From positions 477,600 to 541,599 of the forward strand of contig JAJEKB010020939.1 of assembly GCA_022393335.1 (NCBI GenBank): a DNA stretch of 64,000 nt. The letters run 5' to 3'. Below are positions 36,951 through 49,036 of this stretch, in pieces (position 1 is the stretch's first letter; every line of letters starts with the position of its first letter). This DNA is from Macrotrachela quadricornifera (lineage: Eukaryota; Rotifera; Eurotatoria; Philodinida; Philodinidae). The notes below the pieces were generated by a model that had not been told where the DNA came from, searched no databases, and saw only the letters and a list, made by a program, of their open reading frames with translations. The translations under genes were made by a program, and so were the position numbers.

Positions 36951-38039
36951 GAAAAAAATACTATAACTAAATCTAAAATAGAGTTACTGTATGTCATTAT
37001 AGATGAGGCATTCCACTATTTATTCATGCAAAAAAATTCTTCATTGTTAATTGGTTTATAAAATTGCTAATAGCAGTGAACAAACTTTTGGTCAGATCTA
37101 GGTAATAACATTGGATAGATATAAAATTATCGATGTGCATCAAATAATTTTGAATTTGATGTGTTTGTGTGCTGGAAAGTAACTGATACAATCTTATATA
37201 GTATTCTGGTATATTTTTAGACAAACTCTTAAAAACTGATTTATTGAATAAAATATGATTAGTTTATGCAATTTCCAAGATAAACAAAAAAACAATTTCC
37301 AGGAGTAGGGTTAAAAGAATTTTTAATAAATAATAGTATTAATTATAGTGAATGTTTCATTAAATAAAATTAGAAAATATTTTCTTATCTTCAGAGTATT
37401 ATTTAATATTTACAGAGCCGATGAGTATTTCAAGGTAATAGTATACAGATTTAGGTAACCTAATACTTGATGAAATAATAGGAAAATGATATGGAGAAAA
37501 AAATATTAAATAAAGATGTTACTCTTGTTGACTAAAAATAAAAATAAGTAAAACAATCAGTATCTCTTTCGTTTTGTATAAATCATTAAAAATAATTCAT
37601 TTTTAACGAGAGAACAATACTATATTACTAATCATTTTAAAAGTATGATTTTGTGCATGTCGGAAATATTTTCTGTTGATTTTCTTTTCATAAGAAATAC
37701 ATAATAATATCATTTATTCTTTATTCGCATTAAAAAATTATGAAAAACAAGGCAATTATGTTGATTTTATTGTGAATTCTCTATTAAATAAACATATTCC
37801 AAAAGTCTACAAAAGTTACACTTTTATCTCTCTTGTTTCATCTTAGTAAAGTATCCACTTTTAATGAATTAATTTAATTAAATTTCTACTTTAATAATTG
37901 ATAAACAGTTATGTATTTATTGTGAATTAAATAATATAGGTATACAACAAATAAAACATAAATAAAAGAAGTAAAATAACTACATTACGAACAACATATA
38001 ATCAATTGTCAATGATAGAATCTTATGCGTGAATATCCT
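36951..38039. other. Intergenic, 3' flank of GPCR copy 3
   Basis: No gene. From about 37450 it matches 24120-24800 and, further in, 17190-17570. Confidence 0.5.
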
Positions 38040-39076
38040 TCAAGAGTGTGGTGTCACTTGATTGTCAGTTTTTATGTTCTGTAGGCATCGATCGCCATAT
38101 ATTCTAAAGACGGCATAAATGAATTGTCGTCGAAATCGTTCAGATACACACATATATGCATAAAATGAACTCTATAATAATACAAATAATAATAATAAAA
38201 GACATTTATTTTTGTTAGACTTCTTACCGCGTAATATAAAAAATATGTACAATTAGCCACAGTAGTAGCTAATCGTATTCTGGCAGCATTATTTGAGTCG
38301 CGCATAAAATTTGTGTCTGAACTAAGAATAATAGTAATAAAATAAGGATTTGTAGTGAAAAAATTAAAAACAGTTTGCATAAGAACTATAATTGTTAACT
38401 GTTTGTCTAATGCACGTCGAACAAGTGGTACAGTTCGATAAGCCAAGTGCTTTACATTATAAAACGCCAATAAACCAAATATAACATTAATAAACATAGG
38501 TAAATAACCAATCAATACAGGTGTATAAAACTTGCTTTGATATTGTGTAAGCATATCATTTGTACTCGTACAAGTTACTTTGCCTGTACTAGATGATTTA
38601 ACATGATCATAATAAATCAAATATGGAATTCCATGAAGAAGTGAAATAGAAACAAATATAAGGATTGCACGATGTGCCACTTTGATATTACTCCATTGTT
38701 GCCATCCAGGTTTTGAACAAGTGGCTAAAAATTGATCAATTACTGCCAAACACATACATGCTACTGCAGTTATTGCACACGCTGTACCAAAGAATATTCT
38801 GAATTTACAGTAAAAGAATGAAGATGATGTCCAATCAATACTGAAACCATAGATCATTATACGTCCAGAAAAAGCTATGAGCAACTGCCCAAGGCTAACA
38901 GCAGACATAATCATTAAATAAAATGCACATGAATTTTCTCGAAATGTTTTCAAACTAAGAAAAACAATAAGATTAAAGATATTACCAATTACACCAAGTA
39001 TTAGAATAGGAATGCCAAGATAAATAGTCACTTGTTGAGAAGCATATTCAAAAGATATTACATTTGATGTTGACAT
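38040..39076 (-). CDS. Rhodopsin-like orphan 7TM receptor, copy 3
   Basis: Exons 38228-39076 and 38040-38171 with a 56-nt intron at the shared position; 326 residues. N-terminus MSTSNVISFEYASQQ, GN motif in TM1, FYCKFR Cys, CLAVIDQFLATC in place of DRY, and helix-8-like tail SSFYAYMCVSERFRRQF. In TM2-TM4 it groups with copy 2 (SLGQLLIAFSGRIM, FRIFFG). In extracellular loop 2 it equals copy 1 (HVKSSSTGKVTCTS). That mosaic could mean gene conversion. The frame is intact, so it is presumed functional. Confidence 0.88.
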
Positions 39077-42000
39077 TTGAGTTCAATATTAATGAAATAA
39101 ATCTAAAATTTCAAAGTCTTGTTTTTATAAGTTATTATTAGCTAAAAAGTAAATAGTGATTAAAATAGTATATTTCACTTCTATAACGAATGTGGTTCAG
39201 TTAAATAAAATTATCAAATATAAATAAAATGTTTTAATATTTTATATTCGTACAATTAGTATTCACCAAATAACAGAATAACAAGAGAAAACTATTCACA
39301 GATTTATATTCTTGTGTATTATAAATAGGATTATAAGATTTAGTTTGGATGGATCTGGTTTCTGTTCATTAGTTTCAGTATTAATTGAATATTTTTTCGC
39401 AAAGAAAAATAGTTTTTACTACTGAGGATTTACTTTCTATTATTTAGTTCAATGAAATATGAAGTGAATAAACCTAAAATAAATTTTCATACAAAAAACA
39501 CAATGTCACAATCTTTAACAAATATTAAACCTAATTATATGATTCTAGTCTTAAGATCGATTCAAAAATTGAATAGCTACTTCATAAAAGGTTTTATTTG
39601 CATCACTCCTGGCTGAAATGTAGATGATTTAGTACACGTAAAAAGCAGGAAAATCTCAAAGACAGTACATGATAGTGTTGTTACTGATTCTCATCTATAA
39701 TATAAGGTATAGACCTCCAATTTTATATTTAGGTAGTATTTAATATGTGTAATAATCTGCCAAAGTTTCAAATAGTTTGTTTTTGTTGAATGTGTGAACG
39801 ACATATTCTATAATTGTGTCAAAATTTCTAGAAGATCTTTTATTTACTGGAATCTTATTCTAATAATATATTGACTTTCACTCACCTTATATTTTCATGC
39901 AAGTAATCAATGGAAAGTACATCTGCGGAAAGGAAATCGTACATCTCGTATAAATAATATATGATAAGCTAATGAAATAATCTCATGGCTTTTTCCTTTC
40001 TAACAATAATGTTTTGCCAGCGGAGAAGCTTTTTTCTTGTAAAGACTAAACGATAAATTATGCTTTTCTAGCATACTCGATAAAATTATAATTATCTGTT
40101 CTTTTATAGAACTCACATTTATTATTATTCTTGGAATAAAACCTTAGAAAAAAAGAAAGAATAAATAATGATCTAGAAAATTGTTTAAATAAATAGGTTA
40201 TAAATTAGTATGTAGCTTGGCATTGAAGGTGTAGATTAAATTGCATAAATATAAGAATATTATATATGAAACTAATAGCATCTCCACAAAAAAAAGGTTT
40301 TAAAAGGAATTCAATCTCTCCCAATCACGTCTCTAGAGAACGTGTAATCTTTTTACTCGTTTTTTTTACAAGGTCTCGTGTCTTTGTTAAGTAAAATTTG
40401 ATTGTTTGTTGAGAGACTGGACTCCCTCGAGATTCCATTTGGACACATCAATACTTACACAGATAAAACAATATTTCAAAAAAAAAATGGAAACCTGCGT
40501 AATACCAAAAAATTTTGATACAATAAGTAATGATTTGAAAGCAATTAGACGTTCTCATTATTCATTCTATTCGTACATTAATTTATTGATTTTATAAGAT
40601 TCTAATAAGTTTTCATCTAATTATTTTTACGAAATCTATTGAAGAAAAAAACAAATAATATTAGTAAATTAGAAGATTACAGTCTTGAAGTCTCATAAAA
40701 TAGCGAAAAATCTCTTTCAACGTCAAAAAAAAACCTGCACTCTAAGAACATGTCGTCAGAATCTTAATGAATGAAAAGAATAGTGACAATACAACGTTAA
40801 ATAATTAATATTTTAATGGCATATAATAATTATTTCATGTGAAAAAAAGAAAATCATACATATTTACACTGAATAGAGTTGAACTATATCACTAAAAACA
40901 CGGAAGATTGCTGGATACAATATAAAAAAGGACGAAGTCTTCTTAACATATGACTATATGTTGATATGATCTATTTTTGCATTATACAAACTATTGGATG
41001 TTTTGAGACGTTCGTTTAGTTGATCAGTATTTTCATGAATTTCGTACAGTTGGAACTATTAGATCTCTGTTCACTTTTTCTTTTTTTCAAGATACTGTTG
41101 AATAATTTATCTTTAGCAAAAGAAATGAACAACTCTTGTTTCAATCGAAGTCTTTTCGATAGATTATCCATTTTCAGTTAATAAGTTTCAAAGTTTTAGC
41201 AGTTTTACATAACATTCTTTACTTTCATTAAAAGATTGTGGGAGAAAATACTGTGAATCAAATTTTCATTAAAATAGTTTCGTGCGACGAGATAAGAAAA
41301 TTGATGCGTCCTCTCTCGTTCCGCTCTAACTTCAAAAACGTCGTGCCGTCCCAACTCAGGATCGGTCGGGAATGGTCTCGTATCCTGTCGAGCTCTGTTT
41401 CTTATCTTGTATAAAGGAAAAAATTATATTATTAATATATTGCCTTTATTGATCGATAATGATGGTTAAAAATATTTTTTTGTTTTATTGATTATTTTTT
41501 TGCATTTTCAACTGTAGAAAATATCTATTGTTGTTAATAGCAATAGATTATATTTTATTCCATGAAATTCTAGTTAAAAATTTAATAAATGTGTCGATAA
41601 AAATTTAAAAGTCAATTTTTAACTTAAGAATAATTGTTTCACTACATAATGATCATTCTTAAAATTTCAGTGTACATTCCTACTGAAAAAACGACTATTT
41701 AGAGATAAACTTCATATATATTTAGTTCAGATGAATATAAAAATATATTGATTCAACATTTCTTGGTATTATTACGACATCATAAAGGAAATGTCTTTTG
41801 GAAGTGACATGCTATATCTCTATGAAAAAAGAAACTTTTTTCCACTATAATATAATTATATTGAGTGTTTGGAAGCTCCATTTTAGTGGTTAATTTCATT
41901 TCATGTTGGAAAAAACCTTTTCCAGTTTTTAAGGGTTAATTCATTCCATATTATCACGTTGCTGATGCTCTGCTATTCTTTTCTTTCTCTTATTATTGTT

Positions 42001-42516
42001 TTGTTTTTTGATTCATTCGAATAGACGAACGAGAAAACGACCATAATATCTGTGCTGGGTGTATAAAAACACCTATAAGTAAATATAGAAGGCATTTCAT
42101 CATTGTTTGTCAATGATAAAGCAATTTAAAGACAGTAGCTCAGGTAATCAAATGACCCACTTGTTAGATAAATACAAAAGAATATATATTTTAAGATAGA
42201 GAAAAGTAATTCTTATATTTAGATAACCTTGGTTTTTTTTTCGAGGAAAGAAAAAAACAGATTTTATTCAGATATATTTATAATAGAGAAGAAAGAAAAA
42301 TATGTTGGCAACCATTTGTATAAAGTAGTTTGCTTATGCTGGGAAATAAATCTGATAAGATGTGTGTGTGTGTGTGCGTTATTTTTTTCAAATTTACATT
42401 AGTTACGAGCATATAGTTATCAGTAACTTTCTATTTCTCTGCTCGAACACGATTTTTTTTTTCGTTTAGATTAAATTCTGTTATTGTGTTTTTTTTTCAT
42501 ACAGATAATAAATAGC
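39077..42516. other. Duplicated flank of copy 3, then unique spacer
   Basis: 39077-40960 repeats the upstream flank of the other GPCR genes and has no accepted gene. 40961-42516 is unique. A GC-richer piece at 41281-41400 has weak inverted ends (gagataagaaa, and reversed agataagaaac) and may be a small transposon. A (tg)n microsatellite lies at 42360-42378. The last bases before 42505 form a polypyrimidine tract and AG, a splice acceptor just ahead of the next start codon. Confidence 0.5.
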
Positions 42517-45500
42517 ATGGCAAGACGTGACGAACAATGCGGTACAGTAACAATTGATGATTTATACAAGAGTGCACATGGTAATAAAGATTTTGAAATA
42601 ATTGAACAAGGTATTATTAATCATCTTGAATGGTTAACACAAATACCTGACGGACGAAGATGGGGAATTATTCATCAGATAGTTTATCATGGAAATGTCG
42701 ATCAATTAAATCGATTACTTGTACTACAAACACGAAATAAATCTTTTCGTTTGTTATCAAGAACAAATGATAATAAAACTGTGTTAGATATTGCTCGAGA
42801 AAGGAAGGAAAAAAATGGAGCAATGCATCAACGAATTGAACGTTTAGTAATGATGGATAAATTATTGGATGATGCAAGAGCTAGAAATTGGGACGCATGT
42901 CAATTTACAATAAATCAAATGCCTGATATTGTTAATGAAAAACCACCTTATCGTAAATTTTATTTCATTCATCACGTTGTGTATGCAGGCGATCAAAAAA
43001 GATTCGATGATTATGTTAAACAATACAAATTAGATTTAAATTTGCTTACTAATAATGATAAATCTATTGTTGATATTGCAAATGAAAAAAACTATAAAGA
43101 TTTTTCCAGATATCTTAAAAGTTTAAAAGAACAGAATCAATCAAGAGGAATATCAGATGAATTTTCACATGAAAGTCGTGAGTCAGAACGAGCCCATGCA
43201 CGTGAATTTATAATGACGGCAAAAAGTTGTGAACCATATGCAACATCTGTACAGGATGATGATACACTGACAACTGATGGACTGGCTCAATTAAGTTTAA
43301 CCGATTGTCTTACTTGTCCATTATCAGGGAAACTTCTCAAAGTTCCAGGTAAGAATGAGAAAAAGTCACTTGTACAAGTTTGTAAATAGAAAATTTTCTT
43401 TTAGTTGTTGCATCCGATGGTTATACATATGAAAAAGAAAATATTCTTCAATATTTTAAAACACATGATCATTCTGCTATAACAAATGAAGTATTCAAAA
43501 ATAAAGAGTTACAAACAAATCATACTATTGAAAAAATTCTAAAAACTATGGCTTTACGTCCAGCAACAATGTCAACATATTATAAAGTACAAAAAGGTGA
43601 TACATTAGCCAAAATAGCGGAACAAAAAAATTTCACTTTAGACCAAATGAAAGCAGCAAATCCAGAATTAAGAGATTACGATCGATTGGTACCTAACCAA
43701 GTTATTAAATTACCACGTAAGTGAAAAGGAAGGTTTTTAATAAAATTAGTATATGGATGAGTGAAACTATAATGTACTTTGAGTGTTTAAGAGAGAGACT
43801 ACTAAAGGAACATTCTACGCAATCTATAGATCGCTGAAGAAAAAGAATGAGGGTGTTAAGAAGTGAAATTGGCCCCCTCTTCAAAATCGTTTTTATCCTT
43901 CTCGAAGTATCACCAGAAGCCTCAGAAATTGCTTGATTTTAGCTGTGTATGACTGACTGCAATATTGATGTCGCCCAGGGGGGGGGGAGTGCGGAAGGTG
44001 CGGCCGCACCCTCCTTTGAAACTAATCTATGCTGTGCTCCAATTATGTTCTTTTTATTTCTACGAAGTTTTCAAGAAGAATGAGAGTGCAGTTCGTTATT
44101 CTGACCTTTGTAGTATTTTTAGTCTGATATTAACAAGACAAAAGAAGGAAAATAGCTTAGATATACATACTGATAGCATTTTACTTTATACATCAAAAAT
44201 ATTTTTCTTTTGTGATGCTACCTGTTTTCTTGAGATACGGTTGAAGAGCATTCTGTAGTAACACTGAATTACTGAAGAATTATACTATCAGTTCATCTGA
44301 GCTCACTTTCTTGCATATTGAAACAGGCAATGGTTATGTCGCTGATTCGTTCGAGTTGATTGTCCCATTGATTACTAAATGAGTGGAGAGTTCCATTCAT
44401 GTTTCAAATTTAATGAAATGATGTCAGTGAAAAAGTTTAAAGATCTCTCTATATTTGACTTCATCAGTAATAAAGGTCAAAAAGTGTCAGTAACAGTTTT
44501 AAACGCAAACATAAACAGCAACCTGGACATAATTGAAGCAGCAACAGATATTCAACTGGCGCTTCTAACGCATGTAAGAAAATTTTGGGTGAAAATTAGA
44601 TGAAAATCAATTAAAAATAATTTAAAATCAATACGTTTTTGATAAATTTTTTTAACCAGCTTTTAATCGAAAAAAATATAAGCTTCATTGGTTATCTTGA
44701 TAAATTTCAATTTTAAGTGACTAAAAAATTTGCGAAAATCGTCGTTTTTAATTGATTTTTCTTCACGATAAAGGAGAAATCTTGCACCGTTTTTCTTTGA
44801 TTCCCATCAATTATGGTCAGATCTTTTTTTTATCAAGTTTTAATCAATTATAATCAAAATTAATCAAGATAATTAATAATGTTTTGATTTTTGCGGATTA
44901 ATTTCGATTAAAACCAGTGAAAAACTGATTAAGAATAGGTTAAAAGTGTATGACTTTAATCGATTTTCATTTGATTTTTGTCCTAAATTTTCTTACATAG
45001 AAACTCAATTTTCATATTATCCACCGCACCCCCCCTTCAAAATCTCCTGGATCCGCCACTGATGTCGCCTGAGCCCTAAAGGACAATAGTGTCTGCCACC
45101 CATGTGACAAGTCGTTGCATTTATGTTCTGCGCTTTCAGTCTACTTTATATATCAAATGAAAGTTCTTTCTTTCCTTATCGAATGACACATAGACTTGTT
45201 AGAAAATATTGTTTCTCTGAATTTTTGTATGGACAACACCCTCAAGATGATGTATTTGGAGTGGGAATATTTGTGATCAACTGGCCATCTATGGCTTCGA
45301 GATGGTAGTGTTCCACTACGAATTGTGCCTAGTTCGATAGTCCTTAGAAAACTTTACAAAATGGTGCTATTTGACCGATGTTTTTCGTCGGTAAGACAAT
45401 CAACCGAAGTGAAAAACGTTTAGGAACGCTAAAAAAAGGCTTGTTTTCGGCTATTTCTTGAAGGATTTCGACGATAATCATCATGCTTCTTCTTAAAGCA

Positions 45501-47600
45501 AACGTTAGATTTAGAATAAGCACAAAAAATTAAGGCGAAACCCATGGATTACAAAACTCTGCAACGACTTCCAGTTTTGGTTAAAAAATTTCGCCCTAGC
45601 CCTTTTCAGAGGTGGACCAAAAAATGAATGCTGTCAGAGGATCATTCTGATTTGCAAAATTTGTAGCCCTATCATGAAAAACTCTCAAAATTATCAAATT
45701 GTTTATGTATGAACGAGAGTAACTGCGATTCGGCTCGACTCATCTTTTGGTCCACCCATGAGAAGAACTAGCCGAAAACAAGCCTGTTTTTAGCGTTTCT
45801 AGACGCTGTTCACTTCGGTTGAGTGCTTTACCCACGAAAAAACACCGATCAAATAACACGATTTTGTAAAGTTCTAAGGACTATAGGACTAGACACAATT
45901 CGTAGTGGACCACTACCATCTCGAAATCAAAGATGGCCAGTTGATCATGAATATTTCCACTCCAAATACATCATTTTGAGGGTGTCGTCCATACAAAAAT
46001 TCAGAGAAACAATATTTTCTAACAAGTCTATATGTCATTAGATAAGGAAAGAAAAAACTTTCATCTGATATATAGATCAGGCTAAAAGCGTAGAACATAA
46101 GTGCAAAGACTTCTCACATCATTTAGAGTAGTGCAAGTATTTTTCTTTCAAATGAGATACGAACAGATATCGTCTTTGTGATATTAGGCAAATATTAATC
46201 TCTGATGAAAACCAAAATATTAGGTTTATCTAATTTTCGATGAGAACTGAAGAAGAACCAGATATTTTAGATTTTCTGTTTTTTTTGTATCCTCTCTTGA
46301 GTTAGATCAAAAAGAACGAAAAAAAGTTACTCTTCGATTGACATAGTCAGCAATCACCCACCCCTCAGTTCCTAATACTTACTCTTACTTTAGATTGACA
46401 TGAATGAAATTTTACTGGTATTACTTTTATTTAGTTATTCAACAACTGATCGAATCTACATCAGAAAAAGCAGCTCCTGTATCTGATAAGAGTGTTACTG
46501 TATTTCAACATTTCGATGAAACAAATTCACAACCATTATTAGTTCCAGAATGTGCTTCTAATCAAAAGTTATCTGATGTTAAAGAAAGATTAAAAGCTGT
46601 TTTCATAGCAAATGATGTGAATAATGATGGTTTTATGTCATTAGAAGAATTTGAAACATTTTTATCAAATTTAAATGTAAGAATGAACCGTGAAGAGGTC
46701 AATGGATTATTTAAAGAGATTAAACGAAAAGATAAAGATAAAATAACATTTCAGGAATTTTATCAATATTATGAGGATATGATAAAAGGAGAAAAATCAA
46801 ACCATACACGATCAGAAATAGATTTATTGACAGCATTTTTAAAAGCTGATAGCGAAGGTAAATGTGAATTAGGTGGTATTTCACAATTTATTAATAAACG
46901 TTGGGAAAAATTTAATAATTTTAAACGTGATGGTAAAACAGGTAAATTAGTCATGACTGGTGGTGATGAAGCTCAAGATGTTTTACCAGGAGAGTACAGT
47001 CTCGTTGATCTTATTGCATGGTCCGATATAGCACCAAAAGGTATGATACCAAAACTTATTAAAGTTCAAAATGTTCGTTGGATAAAAAGTGCCGATCCCA
47101 AATCTGAATCAGGTAAATTATTATTTCCACGTGAGTTTGTTGATACACGTGTACCAATTGATATTGGAACAAATGATAAATTAGCCTATTATGGATGTTG
47201 TCTGGCTAATGAAAGTCAAATGAAAGTATCATTATTACATCGTCATGCCATTCAAGATTTTACCTATTATGAAAATTATTATAATGATTTTGTTAAGGGA
47301 AGAGCTGGCTTGGAAAGACATGAATTTGCTCATCTAGATTGTCCATTTGAAGAAAATAGTGGCTTTTTTATATTAGGAAAATTTTCTGAACAAAATGAAA
47401 ATGAATTACATTTAACAGCATTTAAAATTCCAGTTAAACATACACTTTATGTACCACCATTAATAATACATTCAAATGATTATTTAAGAGGTACATGGCG
47501 TACAATGTTATCGGATGCTACTGGCATTGATCATGTTATTCTCGAACGTGTAAGATATGATAATGGAAAAGATCAAATTTCCTTCGATTTTATGAATTAA
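42517..47600 (+). CDS. Ankyrin-like / U-box / LysM / EF-hand multidomain protein (putative E3 ubiquitin ligase)
   Basis: My model joins 42517-43348, 43405-43716 and 46435-47600. Phases agree and total exactly 770 codons. The ATG at 42517 follows an acceptor-like tract. Residues about 15-200 hold ankyrin-like pairs (RWGIIHQIVYHGNVDQLNRL, FIHHVVYAGDQKRFDDYV). A U-box follows (LTCPLSGKLLKVP...ASDGYTYEKENILQYF), the E2-binding fold of E3 ligases. Next is a LysM domain (YYKVQKGDTLAKIAEQ...VPNQVIKLP), which elsewhere binds peptidoglycan or chitin. Exon 3 has one canonical EF-hand loop (DVNNDGFMSLEE), a degenerate second one, and a 250-residue domain I do not recognise, rich in His and aromatics. 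There is no signal peptide, so it is likely cytosolic. If the last donor is not used, exon 2 ends at TGA 43722-43724 and the EF-hand part is a separate gene. Confidence 0.7.
43976..45061. mobile_element. hAT-type element, 1086 bp, inside the large intron
   Basis: Perfect 8-base target duplication ATGTCGCC (43968-43975 and 45062-45069). The ends are CAGGGGGGGGGGAGTGCGG on the left and, reversed, CAGTGGCGGATCCAGGAGA on the right, both with the hAT CAG start and a G-rich tract. No transposase domain is recognisable inside. The insertion target was next to the foldback element that starts near 45102. Confidence 0.85.
45102..46119. mobile_element. Large foldback element with about 358-bp inverted arms
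   Basis: Left arm 45102-45459 and right arm 45761-46119 are inverted copies around a 300-base loop. Shared blocks include TTAGAAAATATTGTTTCTCT and GATCAACTGGCCATCT. Each arm contains the same 61-codon open frame on opposite strands (YRLVRKYCFSEFLYG-like), a consequence of the repeat. No transposase. It lies in the intron between the LysM and EF-hand exons. Confidence 0.75.
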
Positions 47601-49036
47601 CATTTGATTGAATGAAATCTATTGAATTAAGTTTAATCGATTATATACACTTTACTTTTTATAATTTTTATTGAAATAAATTTAATCAGAAAAATGACAG
47701 GGCGTTTTTCATTGTTTTAAAAGTCAATTTTTTAATTGTTGTATTAGAAGAATCTTAAAATTTAAACCCTATTAGAGATTCAACTAGAATACATATTATC
47801 CTTGAATAATTAAATTCAAATATTTGAGTTTTTCACAGTTTGTAGATTGTCGGCTGATAGTATGAATACTAGTGGGAACCCGTGCATACTGCACGGCCGC
47901 TTTCACTATGTGAAGAAAATCTTTTCTGATGGTGAGAGAATTCTTAAAGACACTTTTAGAGTTCTATCTCTGTTCTGAAACAAAGGTTATTGCATTATAT
48001 TCAATTTATTTAAAGGTAACAAATATAAAAAATTTCTTTGAAAACAACCATATGCTCTTTTGATCCCATCTCTACCATCACTCCTGTTCCTTGAACCTGA
48101 TAACATACACAGAGACACTTAACATTATTATATAGAAGAAGATAGCTAAGCCTATTTTTTTCTCTAGAGCTCGAGATATAATCATGTTTTTTTGACCCCT
48201 CAGACTAATCTGAAACCACGTTTTTTTTATCCGGTAACAGACAGACACACACTGAACATTTCAATATAGATAGATTGTCGTGAATGTAAAAAAACAAACT
48301 GAATTTTTTTTTGTCTACAAAAGATTCAAGTGGAGATACTACGATTTCACAAGTAAATATTATTAATGGCGGGACATACTAAAGAACTAACATCTTAAAA
48401 ATGATAACAAAGTCTTAACTAAGTTTTATCTCGATTTATTTCAATGATTCAAAGTTTTTACAATTTGAATATTTGCATATAATCTCATACTTACATGTAT
48501 CGGTGTCAACGATGATGTTTGAATAAATTTTACATTTAAAATATCGTTTCGAACTTTAAAATTTTAAATTAATATTTGTGGTCATGTTCGAAAATGAGAA
48601 GCTACGGCCAAATAACATATCCTGACATTCTATTTGTTATTTTGTATTAAAATGATCCAAATTGGTAATATAAAGATTTTGATTATTCGATCATTCAACG
48701 AGTTGATTAATTAGATTCCGGCAATGCAAACACTAATCAAAATGTCTTTATTTTGAATTTGAAACGGTTTATACGAACGATACATATGGGAGTTTAGAAA
48801 TAAAGAAAATTCATTCGACTTCATCCTCATCCTCAAAACAAATGTACAACAGTAAAAAATTCGCAAATAATAATAGCTATGATGACAATCTTGACGTAAA
48901 TTTTGTACTTTCAAATGAACGAATTCTGAATTGTTGTATAGGATGATCAATAATATTAACAATTGAATATAGATATTTATTATTTTTTTTAAAAAGAATA
49001 AAAACAAAATCTATTCAAAATTTAATATATAATTAT
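47601..49036. other. Intergenic, one short palindrome
   Basis: No accepted gene. CCGTGCA (47880-47886) and TGCACGG (47890-47896) form a perfect 7-bp stem with loop TAC, next to gggaaccc. Such motifs occur at ends of some transposons. The frame at 48711-49007 has no recognisable domain. Confidence 0.45.

Noticed and set aside
43716..43724. C-terminus at CGT AAG TGA as a firm gene end
   Set aside because: It coincides with a consensus donor (gtaagt); kept as the alternative only.
45123..45308. 61-codon frame and its mirror at 45913-46098
   Set aside because: Arms of an inverted repeat with no recognisable domain; kept only as part of the foldback element.
46404..46434. Start codon at 46404 (and a signal-peptide-like frame from 46400)
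   Set aside because: The signal-like frame stops after 28 codons. The residues before the acceptor ttttatttag look like intron, and the phase fits the LysM exon, so I prefer splicing. A separate gene cannot be excluded.
48711..49007. 98-codon minus-strand frame downstream of the TRIM-like gene
   Set aside because: No motif, AT-driven; probably 3' UTR or intergenic.
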